Below, piece by piece: positions 1 through 6,010 of a DNA stretch of 7,379 nt; the first letter of the stretch is position 1, and every line of letters starts with the position of its first letter. A program made the position numbers and the translations under genes. Origin of the DNA: Flavobacteriales bacterium (lineage in GTDB: Bacteria > Bacteroidota > Bacteroidia > Flavobacteriales_D > Sanyastnellaceae); the NCBI GenBank assembly GCA_947464885.1, contig CANHYZ010000095.1, positions 1-7,379 of the forward strand, written 5' to 3'. The notes beneath the pieces are model-generated. The model ran no database searches, was not told the DNA's origin, and saw nothing but the letters and a program-made list of their open reading frames with translations.

Positions 1-3000
1 ACTAACGGATAAGTCAATGCTTCCGTTGGCTGCAGCGGTACATGTCGTATTTACTGTGATAGCGCTTAATGACAATGAGCAACAGTTTTCGTTGGTTTGA
101 CCATTACAGTTGTCATCGATTGCATTCGTGCAAGACTCCACAGCAGCAGGATTTACCTGACTGTTGTTATCGTCGCAATCGCTGTTGTTGCTAACGAAGC
201 CGGAAGGCTGGGTGCAAGCCACAGTGCTTGTTGCTGCGTTGCCGTATCCATCGCCGTCGGTATCAGCATAGTATGTGTTACCAACGCCTTCATTGATCTG
301 ACCATCGCAGTCGTCATCGGCAGTGTTGCAGATTTCAGTTGCAGCAGGGTTGATGGCGTTGCTGTTGTCGTTGCAATCGCTGCTGTTGCTTACGAAACCT
401 GACGGCTGGGTGCAAGCCACAGTGCTTGTTGCTGCGTTGCCGTATCCATCACCGTCGGTATCTGCATAGTATGTATTACCAACGCCTTCATTGATCTGAC
501 CATCGCAGTCGTCATCAGCAGTGTTGCAGACTTCTGTTGCAGCAGGGTTGATGGCGTTGTTGTTGTCGTTGCAATCGCTGCTGTTGCTTACGAAACCTGT
601 AGGCTGCGTGCAAGCCACAGTGCTTGATGCTGAATTTCCATATCCATCGCCATCGGTATCTGCATAGTACGTGTTACCAACGCCCTCATTGATCTGTCCA
701 TCGCAGTCGTCATCAGCAGTGTTGCAGATTTCAGTTGCAGCAGGGTTGATAGCGTTGCTGTTATCGTTACAGTCGCTGCTGTTGCTCACATAGCCTGCAG
801 GAGCGCCACAAGCTACAATCGTTGAAGCGGCGTTACCGAAGCCATCGGCGTCAGCATCCGCGTAGTAGGTAGATGATGCTGTAACACTCACCGTGACTGA
901 ATTCGAAGTAGCTGAGCCACCGGCACTTGCAATACTGAATTTCATATTCGGACGATTCGAAGAGGTTGTACCTGTAGCCTGCGTACAAGCTGCCGCGCCG
1001 GTTGCGCCATCGGCTTGATAGAAGGTTACAGAAACGAATCCGGGGTTGGTGTAGCGCGTCTGGTAAGCCTGGTTACCTACAACCTGGTTCGAGAAGCACG
1101 ATTCAACAATGATGTTGGATGTTCCATTCCACGTAAACGGCGTGGTAAATGTGTGCGTATTGATGCTATTCAGAGTCGGCGTATAGTTGATTGGACCGAA
1201 TACAGTAGTCGCGCCTGTTTGGAAGGTGGTCGTAGAAGTTGTCGCGGTTACGTTACCCATTTTAATGGTAAAGCCATTTAATGTCAAAGGGTCCCCAGTA
1301 GCTCCCGCCACATCGAAACCAAGAGACGTAATTGAACTGCCGGCAGCCATTCCCAGGGCGGTGAGCTCGCTGGCACGAATGATATACTGCTGGCGACCGT
1401 TACCGTAGTAGGTGGCATAAGCTGCACCTGCCCCACTGGTAAGTGAGTTTAAGGTTGTTCCCGCACCCAGGTTAAAGAAACTTGGACAGCTGCTGGCGGT
1501 GGTCACTTGGCAAGTTACAACTTGACCATTGGTGAGTGCGCTACTGCTATAGCTGTTGCTGTTCGTTCCAACGTTCACACCATCTACCTTCCATTGGTAG
1601 CTAGGTGAAGAACCGCCACTAACGCTCGCATTGAATGTTACTGCGTTACCGGCACAAATGCTTCCGGAGGTGCTAGGCGTAATGGTGACGGTTGGATTAG
1701 AATTCGTCGTAATCGTGATTGTAATTTGGTTTGAAGTTGCCGTTGTTGCTGTCGGACACTGAGCATTCGATGTCATAACGCAACGGACAACCGAACCTGT
1801 GGCCAATGTGGTTGAGGTAAACGTATTACTGTTTGTGCCTGCGTTAACACCATTGACCTGCCACTGATAGCTTGGGGCTGTCCCTCCATTGGTTGGGGTG
1901 GCGGTAAAGGTCACTGCAACACCCGGACAAGTAGGATTGGTACCTGCCGTTTGGGCAATCGCCACCGAAGGCGTAACAGAAGGTGCAACAGAAATAGTTA
2001 TCGCGTTTGAGGTGGCCGGGTTAGCTGTAACGCCAGCCAAATTGGAGGTCATCACACACGACACTACCTGACCTGCTGTAAGTGATGAAGTCGTGTACGT
2101 GGCGCTGTTGGTGCCAACGTTCACCCCATCCACTTTCCACTGGTAGCTCGGAGCTGTTCCTCCGTTATAGGGAGAAGCTGTGAAGGTCATCGATGCACCT
2201 GCGCACGTTGGGTTTGAACCGGAAGTAACGTTAATAAAGACCGACGCATCAGTGGTACAACCATCAATCGTGTAGGAGAAGATCCGTGTGCGAGCAGCGC
2301 TTCCACCGCTTGCTCCCCCCATGTATTCGCTGGTACTCCAGAAGGTAAAACCATCTGGGTCCAGACAACTGTGGGCGTAGTCACCGTTGCGGTTGGTACC
2401 GGTTTGGTAACCTGTACCTGCGACAACCATTACCTCTGTGATCGGCATGGTTCCCAGCGGATCACATTCGCGACGACCGGTATAGTATAAGCCGGGGAAA
2501 ATCGAAGTAGCATCAGACTTCATATAGCTCAATCCAATAGAACCATTATTGTCCATACAGATAGCTCCCATCCAACGGGTAGCTGCATCAGGGGTATAGA
2601 TACCCTCTTGGTACATGCTCCATGCGCCGGTAGTTTTGTTTTGGCGCAATTCGCACCATTTGATACTGCGCTGAGAAGCACTGATATTCACCGCCCAGTT
2701 GAGGACAACTGAGTTGTGTGTAGGCCATGTTTTCCATTGTGCGCGGTACATAATCACACCACCGATACCATCGAGCTTTTGGGTAGTACCGGGCTGAACA
2801 CAGTCGTTCCAGCTAGCATTATACGAGGCGTCAAACGCGGTAGCAGCAACATCAGGAGTAGCAGTAATGGTTGCTGTAGGCGTGGTAGGCGTCCAGTTGA
2901 CAGCCATGTTGTAAATCTTCACACCATCGATATTCGTACCACCCCAAGCGTTGTCGCTGTACGAGAAGATAGGACACGGTGTACCTGTAGGAGGCAAAAC

Positions 3001-3843
3001 ACCGTCGGCTGCACAACCGGGAACCGGGCAGAAGAAACCGCCACCGGTTGGAGGCGAGAAGTTCACAATCACCGAGCGCGCTCCAGCTGTTCCTGCGAGC
3101 ATGGCGGTGCGTTCGAACACAAATACTTTTTGCTGCGACTGATTGGAAGTCATGTAGTACCCATCGTGCCATACACCGAACTTCAGGTAATCAGGGAATT
3201 GCGGAGAGGTAAAGGTGTAGGTATAGTAAGATCCGGTTGGATCCGGTGAGGTAGAAATTGCGATATAGATGTTGTTATTACCCGAACCGAACTGCGCCAA
3301 AAACCAACGATCGGCGGCTTTGTCGTACATCACGATTGGGTCACCGGCATTGGCAGTGGCGGGTGACCACAGGTTACCCAGCGTGGCCGTGAGTGTTACT
3401 GCACCGGTGGACTTAGTGTACACCTTAAATGTGGTGGAGTTGATCATCTGCACGTAGTGGTTTGGACCAACGGCACCGGAAGGGTCGTATGGACGGAAGC
3501 CGCTAGCTGTTTGTCCGGCCCAGTTGGCGCGTACTTGGGTCGATTTAATCACACCCATGCGTGTTTGCGTGGTTTTCGGATCATTGCCATAGGCAGGTCC
3601 ATCCTTTTCTGCACTGAACTCAAAGAATTGTGGCTTGCGAATCTTTCGGTCACCCGAGGTTTTCGGCTTGATGATGAGCTCTTCTTTCACCGGGTTTTCG
3701 GCGAAGATTTCACTCAAGGGACGAGTGACACCAAATTGGGTAGCTACGACGAACGTAGACTCGTTGCTTTCATCAGCACGTTGTGCCCATGACAAGGAAC
3801 AAACGGCTAAGAATAAAAAAGACAATAAGTAAATTCTTTTCAT
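1..3843 (-). CDS. Giant secreted modular surface protein (Ig-like, MopE-type and SprB-type repeats), partial at C-terminus
   Basis: An uninterrupted reading frame of 1281 codons starts at the ATG complementary to 3841-3843 and leaves the window at position 1 with no stop. Residues 1-20 are a signal peptide (MKRIYLLSFLFLAVCSLSWA, then Gln21). Residues 21 to about 528 hold motifs such as DPSGAVGPNHYVQ (from 120) and GDPIVMYDKAADRWFLAQF (from 167), a pattern I associate with beta-propeller-like secreted proteins; that fold is inferred. Residues about 535-788 are three Ig-like repeats sharing PSYQW-x-V-x-GVN-x-GTNS (Tyr567, 659 and 749). A different domain occupies about 789-976, followed by the last strand of the third Ig repeat. 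Residues 993-1254 are four MopE-type metal-binding repeats. The final 22 residues resemble the start of a SprB repeat (TCTAAANGSIDLSVS). The product is probably a cell-surface adhesin-like T9SS cargo, with a sorting domain expected beyond the left edge. Substrate and partner are unknown. The ATG is chosen because it gives a perfect signal peptide. Confidence 0.93.
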   Translation of the reverse strand, partial: MKRIYLLSFLFLAVCSLSWAQRADESNESTFVVATQFGVTRPLSEIFAENPVKEELIIKPKTSGDRKIRKPQFFEFSAEKDGPAYGNDPKTTQTRMGVIKSTQVRANWAGQTASGFRPYDPSGAVGPNHYVQMINSTTFKVYTKSTGAVTLTATLGNLWSPATANAGDPIVMYDKAADRWFLAQFGSGNNNIYIAISTSPDPTGSYYTYTFTSPQFPDYLKFGVWHDGYYMTSNQSQQKVFVFERTAMLAGTAGARSVIVNFSPPTGGGFFCPVPGCAADGVLPPTGTPCPIFSYSDNAWGGTNIDGVKIYNMAVNWTPTTPTATITATPDVAATAFDASYNASWNDCVQPGTTQKLDGIGGVIMYRAQWKTWPTHNSVVLNWAVNISASQRSIKWCELRQNKTTGAWSMYQEGIYTPDAATRWMGAICMDNNGSIGLSYMKSDATSIFPGLYYTGRRECDPLGTMPITEVMVVAGTGYQTGTNRNGDYAHSCLDPDGFTFWSTSEYMGGASGGSAARTRIFSYTIDGCTTDASVFINVTSGSNPTCAGASMTFTASPYNGGTAPSYQWKVDGVNVGTNSATYTTSSLTAGQVVSCVMTSNLAGVTANPATSNAITISVAPSVTPSVAIAQTAGTNPTCPGVAVTFTATPTNGGTAPSYQWQVNGVNAGTNSNTFTSTTLATGSVVRCVMTSNAQCPTATTATSNQITITITTNSNPTVTITPSTSGSICAGNAVTFNASVSGGSSPSYQWKVDGVNVGTNSNSYSSSALTNGQVVTCQVTTASSCPSFFNLGAGTTLNSLTSGAGAAYATYYGNGRQQYIIRASELTALGMAAGSSITSLGFDVAGATGDPLTLNGFTIKMGNVTATTSTTTFQTGATTVFGPINYTPTLNSINTHTFTTPFTWNGTSNIIVESCFSNQVVGNQAYQTRYTNPGFVSVTFYQADGATGAAACTQATGTTSSNRPNMKFSIASAGGSATSNSVTVSVTASSTYYADADADGFGNAASTIVACGAPAGYVSNSSDCNDNSNAINPAATEICNTADDDCDGQINEGVGNTYYADTDGDGYGNSASSTVACTQPTGFVSNSSDCNDNNNAINPAATEVCNTADDDCDGQINEGVGNTYYADTDGDGYGNAATSTVACTQPSGFVSNSSDCNDNSNAINPAATEICNTADDDCDGQINEGVGNTYYADTDGDGYGNAATSTVACTQPSGFVSNNSDCDDNNSQVNPAAVESCTNAIDDNCNGQTNENCCSLSLSAITVNTTCTAAANGSIDLSVS
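82..867 (-). repeat. Four tandem 198-bp units encoding MopE-type metal-binding repeats
   Basis: Four in-frame units of 66 codons begin at 867, 669, 471 and 273 on the minus strand, exactly 198 bp apart. Each encodes YYAD-x-D-x-DG-(Y/F)-GN, a middle Cys, a (S/N)SDC-(N/D)-DN motif, NPAA and a DD-(D/N)-C-(D/N)-GQ-x-NE motif. This Asp/Asn/Cys pattern matches the family called putative metal-binding motif or MopE repeat, named after a copper-binding surface protein of Methylococcus. The DxDxDG loops also look like calcium sites, so calcium is at least as likely as copper here. The fourth unit is the most divergent (for example CTNAIDDNCNGQTNENC), as expected for the end of an array. Units are very similar at the DNA level: 206-252 and 404-450 are identical over 47 bp. 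Confidence 0.9.
913..1479 (-). other. Domain of about 189 residues inserted in the third Ig-like repeat
   Basis: Codons 789 to about 977 encode a module unlike the repeats on either side. It begins FFNLGAGTTLNSLTSGAG, continues with QQYIIRASELTALGMAAGS, SITSLGFDVAG, LNGFTIKMGN, INTHTFTTPFTWNGTSNIIVE, then SCFSN and ends near RPNMKFSIA. I recognise this pattern loosely as a recurrent beta-rich module of Bacteroidota secreted proteins but cannot give it a family name. The Ig-like repeat before it stops at TCQVTTASSCPS, and its expected last strand (TSNSVTVSVTAS) appears only after the module, so the module seems to sit between the last two strands of the Ig fold. The boundaries are read by eye and may be off by several residues. 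Confidence 0.65.
1480..2240 (-). repeat. Three tandem Ig-like repeats of 90-92 residues
   Basis: Three consecutive segments of the minus-strand protein share the pattern NPTCAG or equivalent, a (V/M)TF-(T/N)-A strand, SYQW-(K/Q)-V-(D/N)-GVN-(V/A)-GTNS, then a (V/T)-V-x-C-x-(M/V)-T strand. The SYQW tyrosines are encoded at 2143-2145, 1867-1869 and 1597-1599, giving spacings of 276 and 270 bp. Each repeat has two Cys residues placed as in an Ig-type disulfide. Such domains usually act as rigid spacers or adhesive modules in surface proteins. The third repeat is interrupted just after its second Cys region by the inserted domain at 913-1479. Confidence 0.8.
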
Positions 3844-3896
3844 AAAGAACATTAGTTAATGAAAATAAAATTTGTTGGTTTCGGTGCAGTGGATTT

Positions 3897-3904
3897 CAAA
3901 GGTA
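3897..3904 (-). promoter_or_regulatory. Probable -7 box for the giant surface protein gene
   Basis: On the minus strand this reads TACCTTTG, an exact match to the Bacteroidota -7 element TAnnTTTG. It lies 53 bp upstream of the ATG complementary to 3841-3843, which would give a 5' leader of roughly 50 nt. No good TTTG -33 box is found 19-21 nt further upstream, so the promoter may be weak or activator-dependent. An eight-T run at 3929-3936 lies about 25 bp beyond it and could act as a curved or UP-like element; that is inference. Confidence 0.45.
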
Positions 3905-3958
3905 AGAAATCTTCTTGATAAACGTTAATTTTTTTTCAACCGAAACAAGCATCGATGG

Positions 3959-3966
3959 TAGGTTTG
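3959..3966 (+). promoter_or_regulatory. Probable -7 box for the serine hydrolase gene, only 4 bp before its ATG
   Basis: The sequence TAGGTTTG matches the Bacteroidota TAnnTTTG element exactly. It ends four bases before the ATG at 3971, so transcription would begin at or within a few bases of the start codon and the mRNA would be nearly leaderless. The expected -33 position holds TTC rather than TTTG. The chance of an exact match somewhere in this short region is a few percent, so the call is plausible but not certain. Confidence 0.4.
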
Positions 3967-3970
3967 CTGC

Positions 3971-5584
3971 ATGAGAAAATCGACCCTCCTTTTTTTCCCG
4001 GTGTTTCTAGCGAGTATCTGCCTTACCGCCTATGGACAAACGGTTTCAAGTGCCATCAAGCGGATAGATGACATCGCTGCACAGACACTCAGTCGCTTGG
4101 ACGTTCCGGGCATGGCCGTCGCCATTGTGAAGGACAACGAAGTGGTTCTCTCCAAAGGCTATGGGGTGCGCAGTGTGACATCGGGCAGCCCCGTCACCGA
4201 CAGCACGTTGTTTGCCATTGCCAGTAATTCCAAGGCTTTCACGGCTGCTGCCCTAGCCATATTGGTCGATCGCGGGACGATTCGCTGGGACGACAAAGTC
4301 CGTGACTATCTCCCCTACTTCACGCTTTACTCGCCGTATGTCAGCGATGAGTTTACTATACGTGATCTGTTGTGTCACCGCAGCGGGCTCGACACCTTCA
4401 GTGGTGATTTAATTTGGTATGGAACGACGCATTCACGCGAGCAGGTTGTAAAGCGCGCACGATTTCTGGATCCGAGCTTTGGTTTCCGCGAGCAGTACGG
4501 TTATTCGAATATCATGTACCTGGCGGCGGGCTTGATTGTGGAGCGTGCTTCGGGCATGACGTGGGACAAGTTCATTGCTGAGAATTTCTTCAATCCGATG
4601 GGGATGACGGCGGCAAACACCACGGTTAGCGATTATCAATTGGTCAATAATGATTTCCGTTCGAAAAAATCGCGTGACATAGCGGCGCCGCACAACACGG
4701 TGGCGGGAAAACAGGTTGCCATTGACTATGTGAACTGGGACAACATCGGTCCGGCGGGCAGTATTAATGCTTCAGTGGCTGAACTCACGCGCTGGATTCG
4801 TTTGCAGTTGGGCAAAGGGACGCTCGACGGCCGCCAATACTGGAAAGAGCAGCGCGCTTATGAGATGTGGGAAAACAACATGCCCAAACCGGTGAGCAAA
4901 TGGCAGCGGGAACATATGCCGTCGCGGCATTTCAATGGATACGGTCTGGGTTGGGAGTTGATGGAATACCGCGGGGTGAAGGTGGTTAGTCACGGCGGCG
5001 GTTATGACGGAATGATTTCCAAAACGGTGCTGGTACCTGAGAAGAACATCGGTTTTGTGATTCTAACAAACAGTATCAACTCCGCCCCTAGTTGTCTGAC
5101 CTATGAAATCTTGGATGCATTGTTAATGGATTTCGACAAGAAAGGGCGTGCTGTTGGGCCGAAGGAAGATTGGCTGGGCATGTTTGAGGGTATTAAACGC
5201 GAGGAAGAGAAGGCAACGAAGAAGGCCCTGGCCGACGACGAGGCGGCGCGCGTGAAGGGTACGAAACTCTCGCTGCCGCTGGCTGCATATTGTGGCATTT
5301 ACTCCAGCGAGATGTATGGCGATGTGATTATCACGATCGACGAAACTCCGCTGACTCCCTTTGGTGGCTTGAAGATAACGTTTGAGCCGACACCCTTATT
5401 TAAAGGACAGCTCACCCATTGGCATTATGACACCTTCGAGCTGAGCTGGACGACGCAGATGATGTTGCCCAAGGGCAAGGCCACGTTCATCCTTGGCGCA
5501 GACGGCAAGCCCGAGGAATTGCGTGTGGTGGTGGATAATCCGGACTTTGATTTTACGGAGCTCAAACTGAAAAGGAAGGGGTGA
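3971..5584 (+). CDS. Exported serine hydrolase, beta-lactamase/S12 class, with DUF3471-like C-terminal domain
   Basis: This complete 537-residue protein belongs to the serine beta-lactamase-related group (class C, D-alanyl-D-alanine carboxypeptidase and esterase relatives). Residues 1-22 are a signal peptide ending AYG before Gln23, so it acts in the periplasm or outside the cell. All three active-site elements are visible: Ser85-Asn-Ser-Lys88 (SxxK nucleophile and base), Tyr178-Ser-Asn180 (YxN) and His341-Gly-Gly, the usual replacement for KTG in this family. RDLLCHRSGL (131-140) and NIMYLAAGLIVE are further family hallmarks. A charged, probably helical linker (about 400-430) leads to residues 435-535, which resemble the DUF3471 domain often found after this catalytic domain. 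The true substrate cannot be read; a peptidase, esterase or amidase is more likely than a dedicated antibiotic-resistance enzyme. It is transcribed divergently from the large surface protein, and no clear Shine-Dalgarno sequence precedes the ATG. The stop codon lies in the first unit of a heptamer repeat. Confidence 0.95.
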   Translation: MRKSTLLFFPVFLASICLTAYGQTVSSAIKRIDDIAAQTLSRLDVPGMAVAIVKDNEVVLSKGYGVRSVTSGSPVTDSTLFAIASNSKAFTAAALAILVDRGTIRWDDKVRDYLPYFTLYSPYVSDEFTIRDLLCHRSGLDTFSGDLIWYGTTHSREQVVKRARFLDPSFGFREQYGYSNIMYLAAGLIVERASGMTWDKFIAENFFNPMGMTAANTTVSDYQLVNNDFRSKKSRDIAAPHNTVAGKQVAIDYVNWDNIGPAGSINASVAELTRWIRLQLGKGTLDGRQYWKEQRAYEMWENNMPKPVSKWQREHMPSRHFNGYGLGWELMEYRGVKVVSHGGGYDGMISKTVLVPEKNIGFVILTNSINSAPSCLTYEILDALLMDFDKKGRAVGPKEDWLGMFEGIKREEEKATKKALADDEAARVKGTKLSLPLAAYCGIYSSEMYGDVIITIDETPLTPFGGLKITFEPTPLFKGQLTHWHYDTFELSWTTQMMLPKGKATFILGADGKPEELRVVVDNPDFDFTELKLKRKG

Positions 5585-5636
5585 GGGGTGAGGGGTGAGG
5601 GATGACAGATGACGGATGACGGATGACGGATGACGG
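5581..5636 (+). repeat. Heptanucleotide tandem repeat at the end of the serine hydrolase gene
   Basis: Eight consecutive 7-bp units are present: three copies of GTGAGGG, one ATGACAG and four copies of ATGACGG, after which the pattern breaks. The two unit types differ at two positions, as if one family had drifted into the other. The TGA stop of the hydrolase (5582-5584) is contained in the first unit. A 7-bp period is not a multiple of three, so changes in copy number would not maintain a reading frame. The array is purine-rich on the plus strand, with no long inverted repeat, so it is not an obvious intrinsic terminator. Confidence 0.9.
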
Positions 5637-5698
5637 ATTGACTTCCCTATTCCCATCGCTGTGGCTTTGCGGTTAAAACCAACAATCCCAAAGAAAGA

Positions 5699-5729
5699 TT
5701 TGCAAATCGGTAAAGGCGGATTATATTTG
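5699..5729 (+). promoter_or_regulatory. Consensus Bacteroidota promoter of tRNA-Arg
   Basis: TTTG at 5699-5702 and TATATTTG at 5722-5729 are separated by 19 bp and match the TTTG-N19-TAnnTTTG consensus of the primary sigma factor in Bacteroidota exactly. The predicted start site is near 5733-5736, giving a leader of about 45 nt before the tRNA at 5779. The -33 box lies inside a perfect 12-bp palindrome at 5697-5708 (GATTTGCAAATC), which may be coincidence. The leader also contains a 6-bp hairpin, AAATCC at 5745-5750 with GGATTT at 5756-5761. Confidence 0.8.
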
Positions 5730-5778
5730 CGCCCCGTTTGAGAAAAATCCACTTCGGATTTGACTGAAACGACGAGTG

Positions 5779-5852
5779 GTCATCGTAGCTCAACTGGATA
5801 GAGCATCGCACTACGGATGCGAAGGTTTGGGGTTCGACTCCCTACGGTGACA
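5779..5852 (+). tRNA. tRNA-Arg (anticodon ACG)
   Basis: A 74-nt cloverleaf folds without gaps. The acceptor stem pairs GTCATCG (5779-5785) with CGGTGAC (5845-5851) with one T-G wobble, followed by discriminator A5852. The D arm is GCTC/GAGC and the anticodon stem is TCGCA/TGCGA. The loop CTACGGA places ACG at 5813-5815, and the T arm is TGGGG-TTCGACT-CCCTA. The ACG anticodon, normally edited to ICG by TadA, reads the CGU, CGC and CGA arginine codons. The 3' CCA is not encoded and must be added by the CCA-adding enzyme. The gene has its own promoter and terminator, so it is a single-gene transcription unit. Confidence 0.97.
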
Positions 5853-5860
5853 CGATAAGG

Positions 5861-5889
5861 CCGGCTTCGCAAGGAGCCGGTTTTTTTTT
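5861..5889 (+). terminator. Intrinsic terminator after tRNA-Arg
   Basis: CCGGCTTC (5861-5868) pairs with GGAGCCGG (5873-5880) around a GCAA tetraloop, with one T-G wobble in an 8-bp stem, and is followed directly by nine T residues (5881-5889). This is a classical rho-independent terminator, placed nine bases after the tRNA. It should insulate the following gene from tRNA transcription. A preceding AAGG could extend the stem by pairing with the T run. Confidence 0.95.
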
Positions 5890-6010
5890 GTGCCGAATTC
5901 TCATTAAAGACCGTCGGTTAAAGACTTCAGTCATTTACGAGCTAAAAACTGCTTATTCTCGCTGAGAATTTCAATCAAGTAAAACGACTTTTATAAAGTT
6001 CTTGATAGCC

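Noticed and set aside
97..402. Plus-strand open frame of 101 codons encoding a Val/Ala/Ile-rich, membrane-like peptide
   Set aside because: It is antisense to two MopE repeat units; its periodic hydrophobic sequence is a by-product of the repeated codons on the minus strand.
82..867. CRISPR-like array of regular repeats
   Set aside because: The 198-bp units are contiguous, without spacers, and are in frame within a coding sequence.
2716..3249. Plus-strand open frame of 177 codons
   Set aside because: It lies wholly inside the 1281-codon minus-strand frame, which has a signal peptide and recognisable repeats; the plus-strand product is Arg/Cys-rich with no domain pattern.
3971..5584. Serine hydrolase as an antibiotic resistance beta-lactamase
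   Set aside because: The SxxK, YxN and HxG motifs are common to peptidases and esterases of the same superfamily, and the DUF3471-like tail and HGG motif fit that wider group better than a dedicated resistance enzyme.
5396..5752. Minus-strand open frame of 118 codons crossing the end of the hydrolase
   Set aside because: It translates the heptamer array into low-complexity HPSSVIRHLSS-like sequence and overlaps the hydrolase C-terminus; there is no sign of a real gene.
5779..5889. Integrative element attachment site at the tRNA gene
   Set aside because: No second copy of the tRNA 3' end and no integrase gene is visible in the window.
5955..5969. Small inverted repeat ATTCTC-gct-GAGAAT upstream of the T9SS cargo gene
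   Set aside because: A 6-bp stem with a 3-nt loop is expected by chance, and it is not placed next to a recognisable promoter.
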